A stretch of DNA of 37,154 nt from an uncultured bacterium (GTDB lineage: Bacteria > Muiribacteriota > Ozemobacteria > Ozemobacterales > Ozemobacteraceae). Made by a program: the position numbers and the translations under genes. Below, piece by piece: positions 26,675 through 35,806 of the stretch. The DNA lies in the NCBI GenBank assembly GCA_900317935.1, contig ONIU01000023.1, forward strand, positions 1 to 37,154, written 5' to 3'. The notes beneath the pieces are model-generated. The model saw only the letters and a list, made by a program, of their open reading frames with translations. It was not told the origin of the DNA and did no database searches. Each line of letters opens with the position of its first letter. The stretch's first letter is position 1.

Positions 26675-26703
26675 AGGTTAAATCACAGTTGAAATTTTGT
26701 CAA
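26675..26703 (-). promoter_or_regulatory. Promoter of the acidic-tail protein gene, abutting its start
   Basis: Minus strand: a perfect TTGACA (26698-26703), 17-nt spacer, TAACCT (26675-26680). Six bases separate the -10 from the ATG at 26668, so the transcript may begin at or very near the start codon. Confidence 0.5.
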
Positions 26704-26737
26704 TCTTTGAGCAAAATGAGTTTTTATTCCCGTTGTA

Positions 26738-26746
26738 TGCTATAAT
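26738..26746 (+). promoter_or_regulatory. Extended -10 promoter of the gene at 26768
   Basis: TGCTATAAT is an extended -10 (TGnTATAAT) without a good -35. GAGGAGA lies before the ATG at 26768. It is divergent from the promoter at 26675-26703. Confidence 0.6.
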
Positions 26747-26767
26747 TATTTTTACAGAGGAGATATT

Positions 26768-28063
26768 ATGAAAAAAACATTATTTCGAATTATATTATTT
26801 TTTTCCTTTCTGATTCTTATTTATTTTTCCTTTATCACAAGAGATCTTTTTCGGATGATAAACTACTTTAAGAATACTTCAGAAAGCCGTTCGGCAAGAG
26901 TCAAAACAATAGGTATCGAAGGCCTATGCAAATACAAGAATATAGATTATGACGAAAACAAAAAGACATTAGAACAAACTTTAAAAAAGCTTCTAACAGA
27001 CAGAAAAGAATTTCTTCAATTTTATATTTCATTTCAAGAGTTCACTGATTATAAAATCAATAAATTTCCTTATTTAACAGTTAAACCAAAAACTCATCAA
27101 CTTGAAAGAGTAAATTATCAATTAAAAGACTCAGATATAGAACTATTCAATACATTAAAAACAGATATAAAAAACTTTGATAATATTTTCAAACTAGATT
27201 CTTCTATAGAAGATTATAAATGGGAAACATTAAACCCTCCTGATAAACCAACCAATAACCCGCTCAATGCAATATACATATACAATTCTTCAGATTTAAG
27301 CCAACTAAGTGCATTAATCGGATTTACAGAAGCTTACTACCCCCAAAAAGATGAAATAGCAGACTCATCTGTCTTATTTAGCAGCATATTAAAATTATAT
27401 ATATTGAGTTCTTACATAAATAAAGGACAGATTATAACAAACAATAATAATCCTATATTAGAAACTCTTTATGTATTCTATGATAATCTGATTACCAATA
27501 AATATTCCGCAGATGAAATGAAAGCTATGCTTAAAGTTTTGAAGCAGACAATATCTTTAATTCCTGACTATCAAGAAAATATAAGCATACAATATAATTT
27601 TACTAAAAATCTTTATGATTATGCTTTTTCTGAATTTCCATGTCTTCTCAATTCATTAAGTATTGCATTTGGAAATCCTTACCCGAAAATAAATGAAATG
27701 TATAATCTTTTTAAAGAAGGGAAATACAGAGAAGGCTCAAATTATTTAAAACATAATAAAAGTTTTTCTTTATTAATGGTATCTCCAGATTTTCATTATT
27801 ACGATGAAGACCACAAGCTTTTTATAGATTTGAAATCAAAACTTGCTTTGATGCAAGCAGTGTTAGAAGATAAACTTGGCTTAACAGTTACCGCAGTTGA
27901 CCCATTTGACGGGAAACCAATCCGCTCTATCAAAAACGATGAAGGCAAAATCATTTATTATTGTCTTGGTCACACTGGTAGAGACGAAAAAGGCACCGGA
28001 ATCAACATATTTAACTGCAACACCAAACTAAAAACAAAAATCTTGGAACCACAAGAAAAATAG
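26768..28063 (+). CDS. Membrane-anchored protein with a pseudopilin-like C-terminal motif
   Basis: This 431-residue protein has one N-terminal hydrophobic helix (about 4-26) followed directly by a soluble helical region, so it is probably anchored in the inner membrane and faces the periplasm. Most of the length (50-375) is helical, Lys/Asn/Tyr-rich and unrecognised. The end reads VDPFDGKPIRS...GKIIYYCLGHTGRDEKGTG (from 377), which resembles the C-terminal signature 'D-P-F-x-G-K-P-x ... Y-S-x-G-x-D-x-x-D-x-G-G' of GspG-like pseudopilins and of related large proteins in Planctomycetes and similar bacteria. A strong GAGGAGA ribosome site precedes the ATG. An AT-rich inverted repeat follows the stop (28064-28074 with 28087-28097), perhaps a weak terminator. 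Exact function unknown. Confidence 0.7.
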   Translation: MKKTLFRIILFFSFLILIYFSFITRDLFRMINYFKNTSESRSARVKTIGIEGLCKYKNIDYDENKKTLEQTLKKLLTDRKEFLQFYISFQEFTDYKINKFPYLTVKPKTHQLERVNYQLKDSDIELFNTLKTDIKNFDNIFKLDSSIEDYKWETLNPPDKPTNNPLNAIYIYNSSDLSQLSALIGFTEAYYPQKDEIADSSVLFSSILKLYILSSYINKGQIITNNNNPILETLYVFYDNLITNKYSADEMKAMLKVLKQTISLIPDYQENISIQYNFTKNLYDYAFSEFPCLLNSLSIAFGNPYPKINEMYNLFKEGKYREGSNYLKHNKSFSLLMVSPDFHYYDEDHKLFIDLKSKLALMQAVLEDKLGLTVTAVDPFDGKPIRSIKNDEGKIIYYCLGHTGRDEKGTGINIFNCNTKLKTKILEPQEK

Positions 28064-28152
28064 ATATTCAAAAATATTTTAAACTTTTTTTGAATATGGT
28101 AAGTATTAAATGTACCTGACATTTTTATGCTTTGTTATGTTAAGGAGTATTT

Positions 28153-29307
28153 ATGAGAAATATTAAGCGCTTTTTGAAACCATATAAACTTGGCTTAACT
28201 GCTGCTGTTTTGACAGCTTCATTAATAGCATCTCCTTCTTTATATTCTGGTCCATTTGATGATAAAGAAGTATCAGTATTAGAAACTGCAGATACAAGCA
28301 GTGTTTCTACTCCTGATACCGTAAAAATTACTATCACAGACTCCGCAACAGCAGAAGAAGCTGGTATTAAGGAAGTTCAAGATGGTTACCCGATTAACGG
28401 CGTAGTTGTTGCAAATACTCTTAGACTTCGTTCTTGGCCTTGGGGCGAAGTAACAGGCAAATATCACAAAGGTGCATCGCTTAAAGTATTAGGTGAATCT
28501 GGTGAATTCTATCTTGTTGAAATAGATGGCCGCCAGGGTTATATGCACAAAAGCTATATTTCCACAGACAAAGCATCAGCTTCATATGCTGCTCCTTCAT
28601 ATCCAGGCGATACAAGATCAGGCGGTTACATCCCGTTAAAAGAAGGTGTTCAGGTTTCAAAAACAGGTATAGCACCCAGCACCGGTTCAAATAGCGGTTC
28701 TAGTTCTTCCGGTTCCTCTAGTTCCGTCAGTTCATCTGGTAGCGTAAATAATATTTCTACAGCAGATTATACTGGTGTTACCAAAGTTATTTTCGATATA
28801 GTTAAAAAGTTCTGTGATGCTAACCAGCAATATGTTCTTGGTGCCGCACACAGCAAAAATTCCGGTTATGCAACAAAATCTGACTGTTCTGGTTTTACAG
28901 GCCAGTTTATCAACAAGATTTCTGAAATGGCTGGAGTTAGACCAGTAATTGGCGACAGTTTCCCAACATCTACCAATTATGCAAATTCTCAATATACTCA
29001 AAAAGTTACTGGTGCTTTCCCACCACCAAATCCAAAAGATTTGATTAAACCAGGCGACATTTTCGTTATGAGTAAGAGCAGCCCAAGCGGTTATGGTCAT
29101 GTTGGCGTATTCATGGGCTATAACTCAGCCGGACAACCTCTAATTGCTCACTCAACCACAAGAAAAGTTGACGGAAGCACTACAATTGGTAATTTAGGCA
29201 CTACAGGTGTTAGAGTTGAAGTAATTCCATCCTGGTATAATAAAAGATGGATGGGCGTTTACAGACTCAACAATATGGATCAGATTGCCAAAAACTTAGA
29301 AAGCTAA
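28153..29307 (+). CDS. SH3-domain NlpC/P60 cell-wall hydrolase
   Basis: The 384-residue exported protein has a signal-like helix at about 13-32, a bacterial SH3 domain at about 80-137 (NGVVVANTLRLRSWPWGEVTGKYHKG ... GYMHKSYIS), a Ser/Gly-rich linker (about 175-200) and an NlpC/P60-type peptidase domain. The catalytic set is visible: Cys245 in KSDCSGFTG, His316 in GHVGVFMGY and a third polar residue His333 in LIAHST. Such enzymes cut peptidoglycan stem peptides, usually the D-Glu-diamino acid bond. AAGGAG precedes the ATG. The next gene starts 3 nt after its stop, so the two are co-transcribed. Confidence 0.88.
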   Translation: MRNIKRFLKPYKLGLTAAVLTASLIASPSLYSGPFDDKEVSVLETADTSSVSTPDTVKITITDSATAEEAGIKEVQDGYPINGVVVANTLRLRSWPWGEVTGKYHKGASLKVLGESGEFYLVEIDGRQGYMHKSYISTDKASASYAAPSYPGDTRSGGYIPLKEGVQVSKTGIAPSTGSNSGSSSSGSSSSVSSSGSVNNISTADYTGVTKVIFDIVKKFCDANQQYVLGAAHSKNSGYATKSDCSGFTGQFINKISEMAGVRPVIGDSFPTSTNYANSQYTQKVTGAFPPPNPKDLIKPGDIFVMSKSSPSGYGHVGVFMGYNSAGQPLIAHSTTRKVDGSTTIGNLGTTGVRVEVIPSWYNKRWMGVYRLNNMDQIAKNLES

Positions 29308-29310
29308 AAA

Positions 29311-30306
29311 ATGTTCTGTAAAAAATTAATCACTGCTTTTGCTTTAATGGCTTCGTTGCATATATCTTGTCCCTGTTATGCTCAAACAGCTAAAGAAGTT
29401 CAGTTTTCCAGTTATCTGGAGTTTCAAAACGGAAACGACTCATCTAAGCTTCTTTGGATAACTGAACCAGACGGCACTCCAAATATAGGCGTATTACAAT
29501 GCCCTATGGCTTTTATAACCTTAGACGACGGAAATACTTGGATAGCAGATACTCAGAATGCTAGAATATGCTTATTTTCTAAAGATGGTAAGAATCTAAA
29601 AGAAATAAACCTCTTGGAATTGGGTAAAAAAGCAGGTTTAGCAGACCCTCCCGCAATAGTAGATATCTGCATGTCAGATAAGAATATACTTGCTGGTGAT
29701 GCTGCCAGCAATTCTGTTCTTGAAATCAACCCCGAAACCTTATCTATGCGTGTCTTTAATTCACCAGGAGCAGATAATGGTGGATGGTTCCAGATATCTC
29801 ATCTATTCACAGACAACCAGCAAAGAATTTATATAGACGATCTGGCCTTAGGGAAGATAATAATTCTTGATAAAGATGGAAAGTTTCTTGGAGATAATGC
29901 TGCAGCTTCTATAGCAGTCAGTAAAGTTGATTCAAGTATGGCTTCAATTCATTACGTTGAGGAAACAGACGGAGAAGCCGACGCAAGCTATTATCAGATT
30001 ACCGTAAACAAAGGCTTTGCTACTCCTTGGTATCCTGTTGTAAACATCAATACAGATAACGAAAGCATAATTTACATAAATATTATTGGTATTGATAAAA
30101 ACAACGATATTTACGTGCTTTATGAAACAGAAAGCAATCGCTTCTATAAAGTCTTTTCTATGACAGGTGAACTAAAGAAAAGTTTTACTACAATTCCAAC
30201 TATTCCTATGATAAACCCAGCAAGACCAGACTGGATAGACAACTCAGGGAATATTTATTCTGCTGCTGTTATTAATAAAACCCTGAAAATAATGAAATTA
30301 CAATAA
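29311..30306 (+). CDS. Exported NHL/beta-propeller-like protein
   Basis: The 331-residue protein begins with a signal peptide (cleavage near CYA-Q25). It then contains blade-like repeats such as MAFITLDDGNTWIADTQNARICLFSKDGK (about 64-93), IYIDDLALGKIIILDKDGKFLG and IGIDKNNDIYVLYETESNRFYKVFSMTGE. The pattern 'I-x-x-D-x-x-x-x-I-Y-V-x-D-x-x-x-x-x-I-x-x-F-x-x-x-G' is that of NHL or six-bladed propellers, which bind ligands or proteins. It has no separate Shine-Dalgarno and begins 3 nt after the NlpC/P60 gene, suggesting coupled translation and a shared cell-wall role. A terminator follows at 30332. Confidence 0.72.
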   Translation: MFCKKLITAFALMASLHISCPCYAQTAKEVQFSSYLEFQNGNDSSKLLWITEPDGTPNIGVLQCPMAFITLDDGNTWIADTQNARICLFSKDGKNLKEINLLELGKKAGLADPPAIVDICMSDKNILAGDAASNSVLEINPETLSMRVFNSPGADNGGWFQISHLFTDNQQRIYIDDLALGKIIILDKDGKFLGDNAAASIAVSKVDSSMASIHYVEETDGEADASYYQITVNKGFATPWYPVVNINTDNESIIYINIIGIDKNNDIYVLYETESNRFYKVFSMTGELKKSFTTIPTIPMINPARPDWIDNSGNIYSAAVINKTLKIMKLQ

Positions 30307-30331
30307 ATCATCAGAACACAATATTGAAATG

Positions 30332-30361
30332 AAAAAGCTTCTCTTTTGCGAGAAGCTTTTT
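30332..30361 (+). terminator. Intrinsic terminator after the propeller gene
   Basis: A-run, stem AAAAAGCTTCTC/GAGAAGCTTTTT with loop TTTTGC, then further T residues. It ends the operon of 28153-30306. Confidence 0.9.
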
Positions 30362-30385
30362 TATTTATGCATTATGTTTGTCCCA

Positions 30386-30414
30386 TTGAAAAAAAAGATA
30401 AATAATGGTAAAGT
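30386..30414 (+). promoter_or_regulatory. Promoter of the TPR-spoIID-recN operon
   Basis: TTGAAA (30386-30391), 17-nt spacer, TAAAGT (30409-30414). The in-frame ATG at 30405 lies inside this promoter, which supports the GTG at 30459 as the real start of the next gene. Confidence 0.55.
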
Positions 30415-30458
30415 ATTATCCCACTATATATAAGGCAAACAAAAACGGAGAAATACTT

Positions 30459-32564
30459 GTGCATTCCAGCGAAATAAAACAAAAACTGCTGACAGCAGCT
30501 ATGTTTTGCTGTTTATCAGTTAATTATTGTATCGCCGCAGATACCCCTGAACAAACCGAACAATACAAATATGCTATGGGGCTAATTCAGCATCAGCTAT
30601 ATGAAGAAGCTGCCAAAGTTCTTTCAAACATACTTTCAGAGCCAAAAGTCTTTTCTCAAAGCGACGGTGCTCTATTCTGGCTTGGTCAGTGCGAATACAG
30701 TCAGAAAAACTATATTAAAGCTGCCGGTTATTACCAGAAACTTCTCAAAGACTACCCAAATTCACAATTTAGAGATAGAGCAGCTTATGGCTTAGGTTGG
30801 GCACATGCAAGTGACAATAATCCGAAATCCGCCGCTGAAGCCTTTGTCAAAGTATCAAAAAAAGATATTAATCTTTGGAAAGATGCTCGAATAAAAAGAG
30901 GCTACATTATGGTCAAATACAAAATGGATACTGACCAGATGATTAGAAACTATGAAGACCTCTTGGCAGAACCTACTATTAATGAACAACAGAAATATGA
31001 ATGCCATCTCCAGATTGGAATTGGGAAATACGAACAGAGTATTTACCGTCAAGCCATTGAACATCTTGAAATAGCCCGAAAGACCTGCCCAGAAGATAAA
31101 AAACAGGCAGTCAACTTTTATATTTCCGAATCCTATTTTAGAATTAAAGATTACTCTAAGGCAACCTCAGAATATGCAGATACAATTGCCTTAGGTCCAG
31201 ATACACCTGTTGGGCAAAAATCAGCTTATTCTCTTGGCTGGTGCTACATTAATCTTAAACAGGCTGATAAGGCTCTTGTATTATTTATCAAACAAGCTGA
31301 CAACCCAAAATCTGTTGTTCGCAAAGAATGCGCACAAAACGCTATCGATCTGCTGATGAATATGCATAAGTATTCAGAAGCAATAGAAAAAATAGATAAA
31401 TACATAAATTGCTTTGATCCAAAAGAACAAGAATCTTTACTTTATATAAAGGCACTGGCCCTTTCACGACTGGGTGAAAATGAAAAAAGCATAAAAGCCT
31501 TTAATGAGTTTAAAAAGAAATTTCCAAATTCAAACAGAAAAGACGAAGCAACTTATCAGACAGGCCTTGTCCAAATCTCTATGAGCAGATTTAAAGACGC
31601 CATAAAGACCTTTGAACAGATTTCAAGTGAAAAGACCGACCCTGATATACGCGAAAAAGCTATTTATAGAATCGGTGAATGCTATTTCAATCTCACTAAT
31701 ATTACAGAAGCTGGGAATGCCTTTAACAAAGTTATTAAACTCTTCCCACAAGGCAAGACCAAAATAGATGCTCTCTATCAGTTAGGGGAACTCGCCTATA
31801 TGCAAAATAGCTATGCCGATGCCCTTACTGCCTTCGAAGCCATAGCTTCTACCAACACAGAATTAGCATCTCAAGCTCTTTTCAGATGCGGTGAAGTTTT
31901 AATGAAATCTGGCGATTACCAGGAAGCTATAAAAAAGTTCAAAGAATATAGAACTAAAAACCCCAAAGGTAAGCTTGCAGAAGACGCTTTATTCAAAACA
32001 GGTATGTGCTGGCAGGAATTAAAAGATGATGCCCAAGCATTGGCAGCTTATTCCCAGTTAATGAATGCTCAAGGTTATTTCAGGCAGGAAGCCAGGTTCA
32101 ACATTGCAGAAATAGCAAGAAGCGTAAATAACTATACTTTAGCAATTCAGCATTATAAAGCCATCATTTCAGAAGAACCTCAGCACCCGCTAGCTACTGC
32201 TTCAAAAAGAGCATCTGGAATATGTTTATATGCGATGAAAGATTATGCCGGAGCCAAAGATACTTTTACACAGATTTTAAAAGATTATCCTTCTACAGAT
32301 CAGGTTATTCCTGAAACAAGACTCTGGCTTGGAAGAACTCTTATAGCCTTAGAAGACACAGATAACGGAATATTGGAACTCTTAAAAGTTCCAGTAATGT
32401 ATCCAAGATGCCAATTTATTGCAGATGCTTATATTGAAGCTGCCAGAGCCTATAACAAATTAGGCAAGGCAGATAAAGCCAAAAAGATGTATAATGACGC
32501 ATTGAAATCAAATCCAACACCCGAACAACGCAAGGAAGCAGAAGACTTTACCAAAAATAAATAG
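30459..32564 (+). CDS. Exported tetratricopeptide-repeat protein
   Basis: The 701-residue product starts at GTG 30459: GGAG lies 8 nt before it and the signal peptide (to about NYCIAA) then begins at the N-terminus. An in-frame ATG 54 nt upstream would add 18 residues before the signal and sits in the promoter. The mature protein is nearly all TPR units, about 15 or more, many of the TolA-binding YbgF/BamD-like kind: ALFWLGQCEYSQKNYIKAAGYYQKLLKDYPNSQF, ATYQTGLVQISMSRFKDAIKTFEQI, ALYQLGELAYMQNSYADALTAFEAI. It probably acts as a periplasmic scaffold for envelope complexes. It precedes spoIID by 18 nt. Confidence 0.88.
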   Translation: MHSSEIKQKLLTAAMFCCLSVNYCIAADTPEQTEQYKYAMGLIQHQLYEEAAKVLSNILSEPKVFSQSDGALFWLGQCEYSQKNYIKAAGYYQKLLKDYPNSQFRDRAAYGLGWAHASDNNPKSAAEAFVKVSKKDINLWKDARIKRGYIMVKYKMDTDQMIRNYEDLLAEPTINEQQKYECHLQIGIGKYEQSIYRQAIEHLEIARKTCPEDKKQAVNFYISESYFRIKDYSKATSEYADTIALGPDTPVGQKSAYSLGWCYINLKQADKALVLFIKQADNPKSVVRKECAQNAIDLLMNMHKYSEAIEKIDKYINCFDPKEQESLLYIKALALSRLGENEKSIKAFNEFKKKFPNSNRKDEATYQTGLVQISMSRFKDAIKTFEQISSEKTDPDIREKAIYRIGECYFNLTNITEAGNAFNKVIKLFPQGKTKIDALYQLGELAYMQNSYADALTAFEAIASTNTELASQALFRCGEVLMKSGDYQEAIKKFKEYRTKNPKGKLAEDALFKTGMCWQELKDDAQALAAYSQLMNAQGYFRQEARFNIAEIARSVNNYTLAIQHYKAIISEEPQHPLATASKRASGICLYAMKDYAGAKDTFTQILKDYPSTDQVIPETRLWLGRTLIALEDTDNGILELLKVPVMYPRCQFIADAYIEAARAYNKLGKADKAKKMYNDALKSNPTPEQRKEAEDFTKNK

Positions 32565-32582
32565 CCTGATGTAAATAATAAA

Positions 32583-34121
32583 ATGAGATACTTACGATCA
32601 TTAATCATAGTAATTATAGTTCATTGTTTTTCAGTTTTACCGATTTTTGCACAAGACGATTTTCTAAATACTCCTCGTAAAATTAGAATTGGTCTTGATC
32701 TTGCGGGAACTCCAGAAATTTCTTATATTACTTCATCGAACAATATTTTAGATATTTTCGATGTAAGTAAAAAGAAAACTATTTTCAGTGGTAAAGCTTC
32801 AAAACTGACTATAAAAGCAAAAGCAGCAGGTAGCCTTTCTCTAACAGTTAATGAGCAGAAATTTACTGCCAGTAGTTCCGTTAGAATCAGTAATAAAAAT
32901 CCAAGAACCGAAACTTTAACTCTGACCCCATCTCCCAAAAAAGCCAAAACTTATCGTGGCACCTTAGAAGTTAAGTGTTCCGGGTTCAAACTTTTTTGGA
33001 TTAATATAGTAGATATAGAAGATTATCTTAAATCCGTTGTTCCTTCAGAAATTTCCACAAGGGCGCCAAAGGCTGCTGTTGAAGCTCAGGCAATTGCAGC
33101 AAGAACTTACGCTATCCGAAATATAGACAGACATCTTAAAAAAACGAGCTACAATCTTTGTGATACTGTCCATTGCCAAGCCTATTTTGGTATTTCAAAG
33201 GAAGATCCTAAACATAATGAAGCTATAAAAGCAACAGAAGGTAAAATATTAGTATATAATGATACTCCAGCAAACACTGTCTATCACTCTAACTGCGGAG
33301 GATACATCATCAGCAGCCAAGCAGCCTGGGGTGGACAGCCCGTTCCCTATCTTATAGGACATTATGACGGAATAAAAGGTAAGAAATCATTTTGCGAATA
33401 TGGCAAATCCTTTTTATCAAGACAGACAGATATCGTTTTGCCTGAAAAATCCAAAAGATTAGTAATTGGAGTTACGGCTCACAATTCAAAAAAGAAAACT
33501 CATAGCAACTATGGTCACAGAGTGGGAATGTGCCAGGATGGTGCAATAGGAATGGCTCTTATAGGCTATTCATGTAACAATATTCTAGGTTTTTATTACC
33601 CTAAAACCAAAATAGAAACATTAAAATATGCAGGCAAAAATAATTCTAACCAGTATGCCCCAACCAAAGTCACTTCATTAGCTGAACTAAAATCAGAAGC
33701 ATCTAAGAAGAAGCAACCCTCTGAACCAACAGTTAAAGTTGAAAAAGCATCTGCTGTAAAAGACACTAAAGAGTCAAAAAGCAATGTTATTGCTAAAGCA
33801 GAAAATAAGACTTCTTCAGAAAATATAAACAACAATGATACAAATACAAAAGCAGAAACAAAACCAACTTCTCCAGAAACAGATAAAAAGGCTGTAGAGA
33901 AGACTCAACCAGTTAAAGAAGTTTCTAATGCTCCATCTAATGATGAAGAAGACACTATCATGACATTCCAAGGAAATGGAAACAATAAACTAAAATCTGT
34001 ATTAAAAGAAATCGGCAGTACAAAACCAAATACTGCATTTAAATCTATCAGAAAGCATTTTTGGAATCCTATAGACCCTAAAGTCATTACTAATGCCAAA
34101 ATAAACCGGAAGAAAAAATGA
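32583..34121 (+). CDS. spoIID: SpoIID/LytB-domain protein (peptidoglycan lytic enzyme family)
   Basis: A 512-residue protein with signal peptide (about 1-23). Its SpoIID core has YLKSVVPSEISTRAPKAAVEAQAIAARTYA (148-177, with the conserved Glu156 of PSEI), CDTVHCQAYFG, TVYHSNCGGY and GHRVGMCQDGAIGMA. SpoIID is a lytic transglycosylase of denuded glycan in spore formers; the domain is also found in many non-sporulating diderms. The last 150 residues are a Lys/Glu/Ser/Thr-rich disordered region, ending in a short structured tail (FRKHFWNP-like). The stop overlaps the recN start (ATGA). No other sporulation gene is visible here. Confidence 0.9.
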   Translation: MRYLRSLIIVIIVHCFSVLPIFAQDDFLNTPRKIRIGLDLAGTPEISYITSSNNILDIFDVSKKKTIFSGKASKLTIKAKAAGSLSLTVNEQKFTASSSVRISNKNPRTETLTLTPSPKKAKTYRGTLEVKCSGFKLFWINIVDIEDYLKSVVPSEISTRAPKAAVEAQAIAARTYAIRNIDRHLKKTSYNLCDTVHCQAYFGISKEDPKHNEAIKATEGKILVYNDTPANTVYHSNCGGYIISSQAAWGGQPVPYLIGHYDGIKGKKSFCEYGKSFLSRQTDIVLPEKSKRLVIGVTAHNSKKKTHSNYGHRVGMCQDGAIGMALIGYSCNNILGFYYPKTKIETLKYAGKNNSNQYAPTKVTSLAELKSEASKKKQPSEPTVKVEKASAVKDTKESKSNVIAKAENKTSSENINNNDTNTKAETKPTSPETDKKAVEKTQPVKEVSNAPSNDEEDTIMTFQGNGNNKLKSVLKEIGSTKPNTAFKSIRKHFWNPIDPKVITNAKINRKKK

Positions 34122-35788
34122 TTACCGAGATTCAATTAGAAAATTTTCTCTTTATGCACAAAGCAGATTTAAGCTTTTCTAAAGGCTTAAACGTTATTAC
34201 CGGTGAAACTGGTGCTGGTAAAAGTGTTCTGTTAGAAGCAGTAAAACTTCTACTTGGGAAAAAATCAAGAGCCGGAATAGTTCTTAAAGGCCAGAAGCAG
34301 GCAAAAATTCAAGCTGAATTTGATATTCAAGGTCAGACTGCTCTTCAAAACTATTTAGAAGAAGCCGGCTTCAACAACGAAGAAGACCCTAATACACTTT
34401 CTATTACACGTACATTTAAAGAAGACAGTAATGGACGCGTTCTTGTTAATGGTTTAATAACAACCTCTTCATTATTGAAAGGTATTGGACCTTATTTAAT
34501 GGAAATTCATGGACAAAATGAGCACCAAACTCTTTTAGACCCCGTTACTCAACGTGAACTTCTAGATAAAACAGGGAACAGCGATTTCCATGAAAAGCTT
34601 AATAAGCTTAAAGAAATATATAAAAACCGTAAAGACCTTCAGGAAAAGCTTGAAGAACTCGAAAGCAAAAGTCAGCATGCGGCTGAACGCATAGAAGAAC
34701 TTGAAGCCATAAAAAAAGACTTAGACGAACTCAACCTTTCTGATCCTAATGAAGAAGAAGAATTAAAAGAAACTCTTAAAAAGTTATCTAATTCAGAACA
34801 GATTATCAACGCTTTGCAAGGCAGTTTGGCCTGTCTAGCCGGGTCAGACGAAGTTTCAGGCGCAACAATGTTGTCTTATAAAGCTTCAGAAATGCTCAGA
34901 AAAGTTGCTGACTACGATTCCGAAATAGAAGACTATTATAAACGTATTACAGACCTCTATTACGAACTTAAATCCTTAGAATCGGATATTGAAGCAAAGG
35001 CAGAAAACTCTGACTTAGACCCGGAAAAGCTTTTTGAGATACAATCCAGACTCTCTGAGATTCAAAGAATCTGCCGAAAATACTCTACTGATTTTGCTGG
35101 CCTTTTTGAATTAAGTGAAAACTGCGATAATGAGCTTTCTGAACTGACAGAGCCTGATCAGAGCCGCAATAAACTACTCAAAGAACTTGAACAAATTAAT
35201 AAAGAATTTAACGCCTTAGTTTCAGAAGTTACCAAAGATAGAGTAAAACTAGCCCAGAATCTAAATAAGAGCGTTTCTCATGAAATGGAACATCTAGGCT
35301 TTAATTCCGCTGTCTTTGAAGCTAGATTAGAACCAATCGAGCCAGCCTCTCATGGTGCAGAAAATATTGAATTTTACGTTTCTCTAAATCCTGGTGCTCC
35401 TGGTGGTCCTTTAAGAAAAATTGCATCCGGTGGGGAATTGTCTCGTGTCGCCCTAGCTATTAAAAAGGTTCTAGCTAACAGCGACAAACTGCCTACACTA
35501 GTATTTGATGAAATTGATACCGGAATTGGCGGGAAAACAGCAGAAGCAGTTGCAGACAGCCTTAGAAGCCTTGGCGAACAGAAACAGGTTTTGCTTGTTA
35601 CCCACTTGCACCAGATAGCCAAAGAAGGCACTCATCATTTTACAGTTACAAAATCTGTTGTAGACAATCAGACAGAAGTTAACATTAACCGCGTAGAAGG
35701 CGAAAACAGAGTAGAAGAATTAGCAAGAATGCTTGGCAGAACTGATGAAGATGGTTTAACTTTTGCCCGTTCTCTTCTTAAGTCTTGA
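34118..35788 (+). CDS. recN: DNA repair protein RecN
   Basis: This 556-residue SMC-like ATPase acts early in double-strand break repair. It has Walker A GETGAGKS at 29-36, the Q-loop region MEIHGQNEHQ, a coiled-coil arm in the middle (about 150-380, KLEELESKSQHAAERIEELEAIKKDLDEL), the ABC signature ASGGELSRVALAI and Walker B TLVFDEIDTGIGGKTA, ending with the RecN-typical ARMLG. Length is normal. Start and stop of the neighbour overlap by four bases, and GGAAG lies upstream, so translation is coupled to spoIID. Confidence 0.96.
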   Translation: MITEIQLENFLFMHKADLSFSKGLNVITGETGAGKSVLLEAVKLLLGKKSRAGIVLKGQKQAKIQAEFDIQGQTALQNYLEEAGFNNEEDPNTLSITRTFKEDSNGRVLVNGLITTSSLLKGIGPYLMEIHGQNEHQTLLDPVTQRELLDKTGNSDFHEKLNKLKEIYKNRKDLQEKLEELESKSQHAAERIEELEAIKKDLDELNLSDPNEEEELKETLKKLSNSEQIINALQGSLACLAGSDEVSGATMLSYKASEMLRKVADYDSEIEDYYKRITDLYYELKSLESDIEAKAENSDLDPEKLFEIQSRLSEIQRICRKYSTDFAGLFELSENCDNELSELTEPDQSRNKLLKELEQINKEFNALVSEVTKDRVKLAQNLNKSVSHEMEHLGFNSAVFEARLEPIEPASHGAENIEFYVSLNPGAPGGPLRKIASGGELSRVALAIKKVLANSDKLPTLVFDEIDTGIGGKTAEAVADSLRSLGEQKQVLLVTHLHQIAKEGTHHFTVTKSVVDNQTEVNINRVEGENRVEELARMLGRTDEDGLTFARSLLKS

Positions 35789-35806
35789 AATCATAGGTGA
35801 AAATCT

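Noticed and set aside
30405..30458. ATG start of the TPR protein 18 codons upstream
   Set aside because: It lies within the promoter and would bury the signal peptide; the GTG at 30459 has GGAG before it.
32583..34121. SpoIID as evidence of spore formation
   Set aside because: The domain is widespread in non-sporulating diderms, and no other sporulation gene is in the window.
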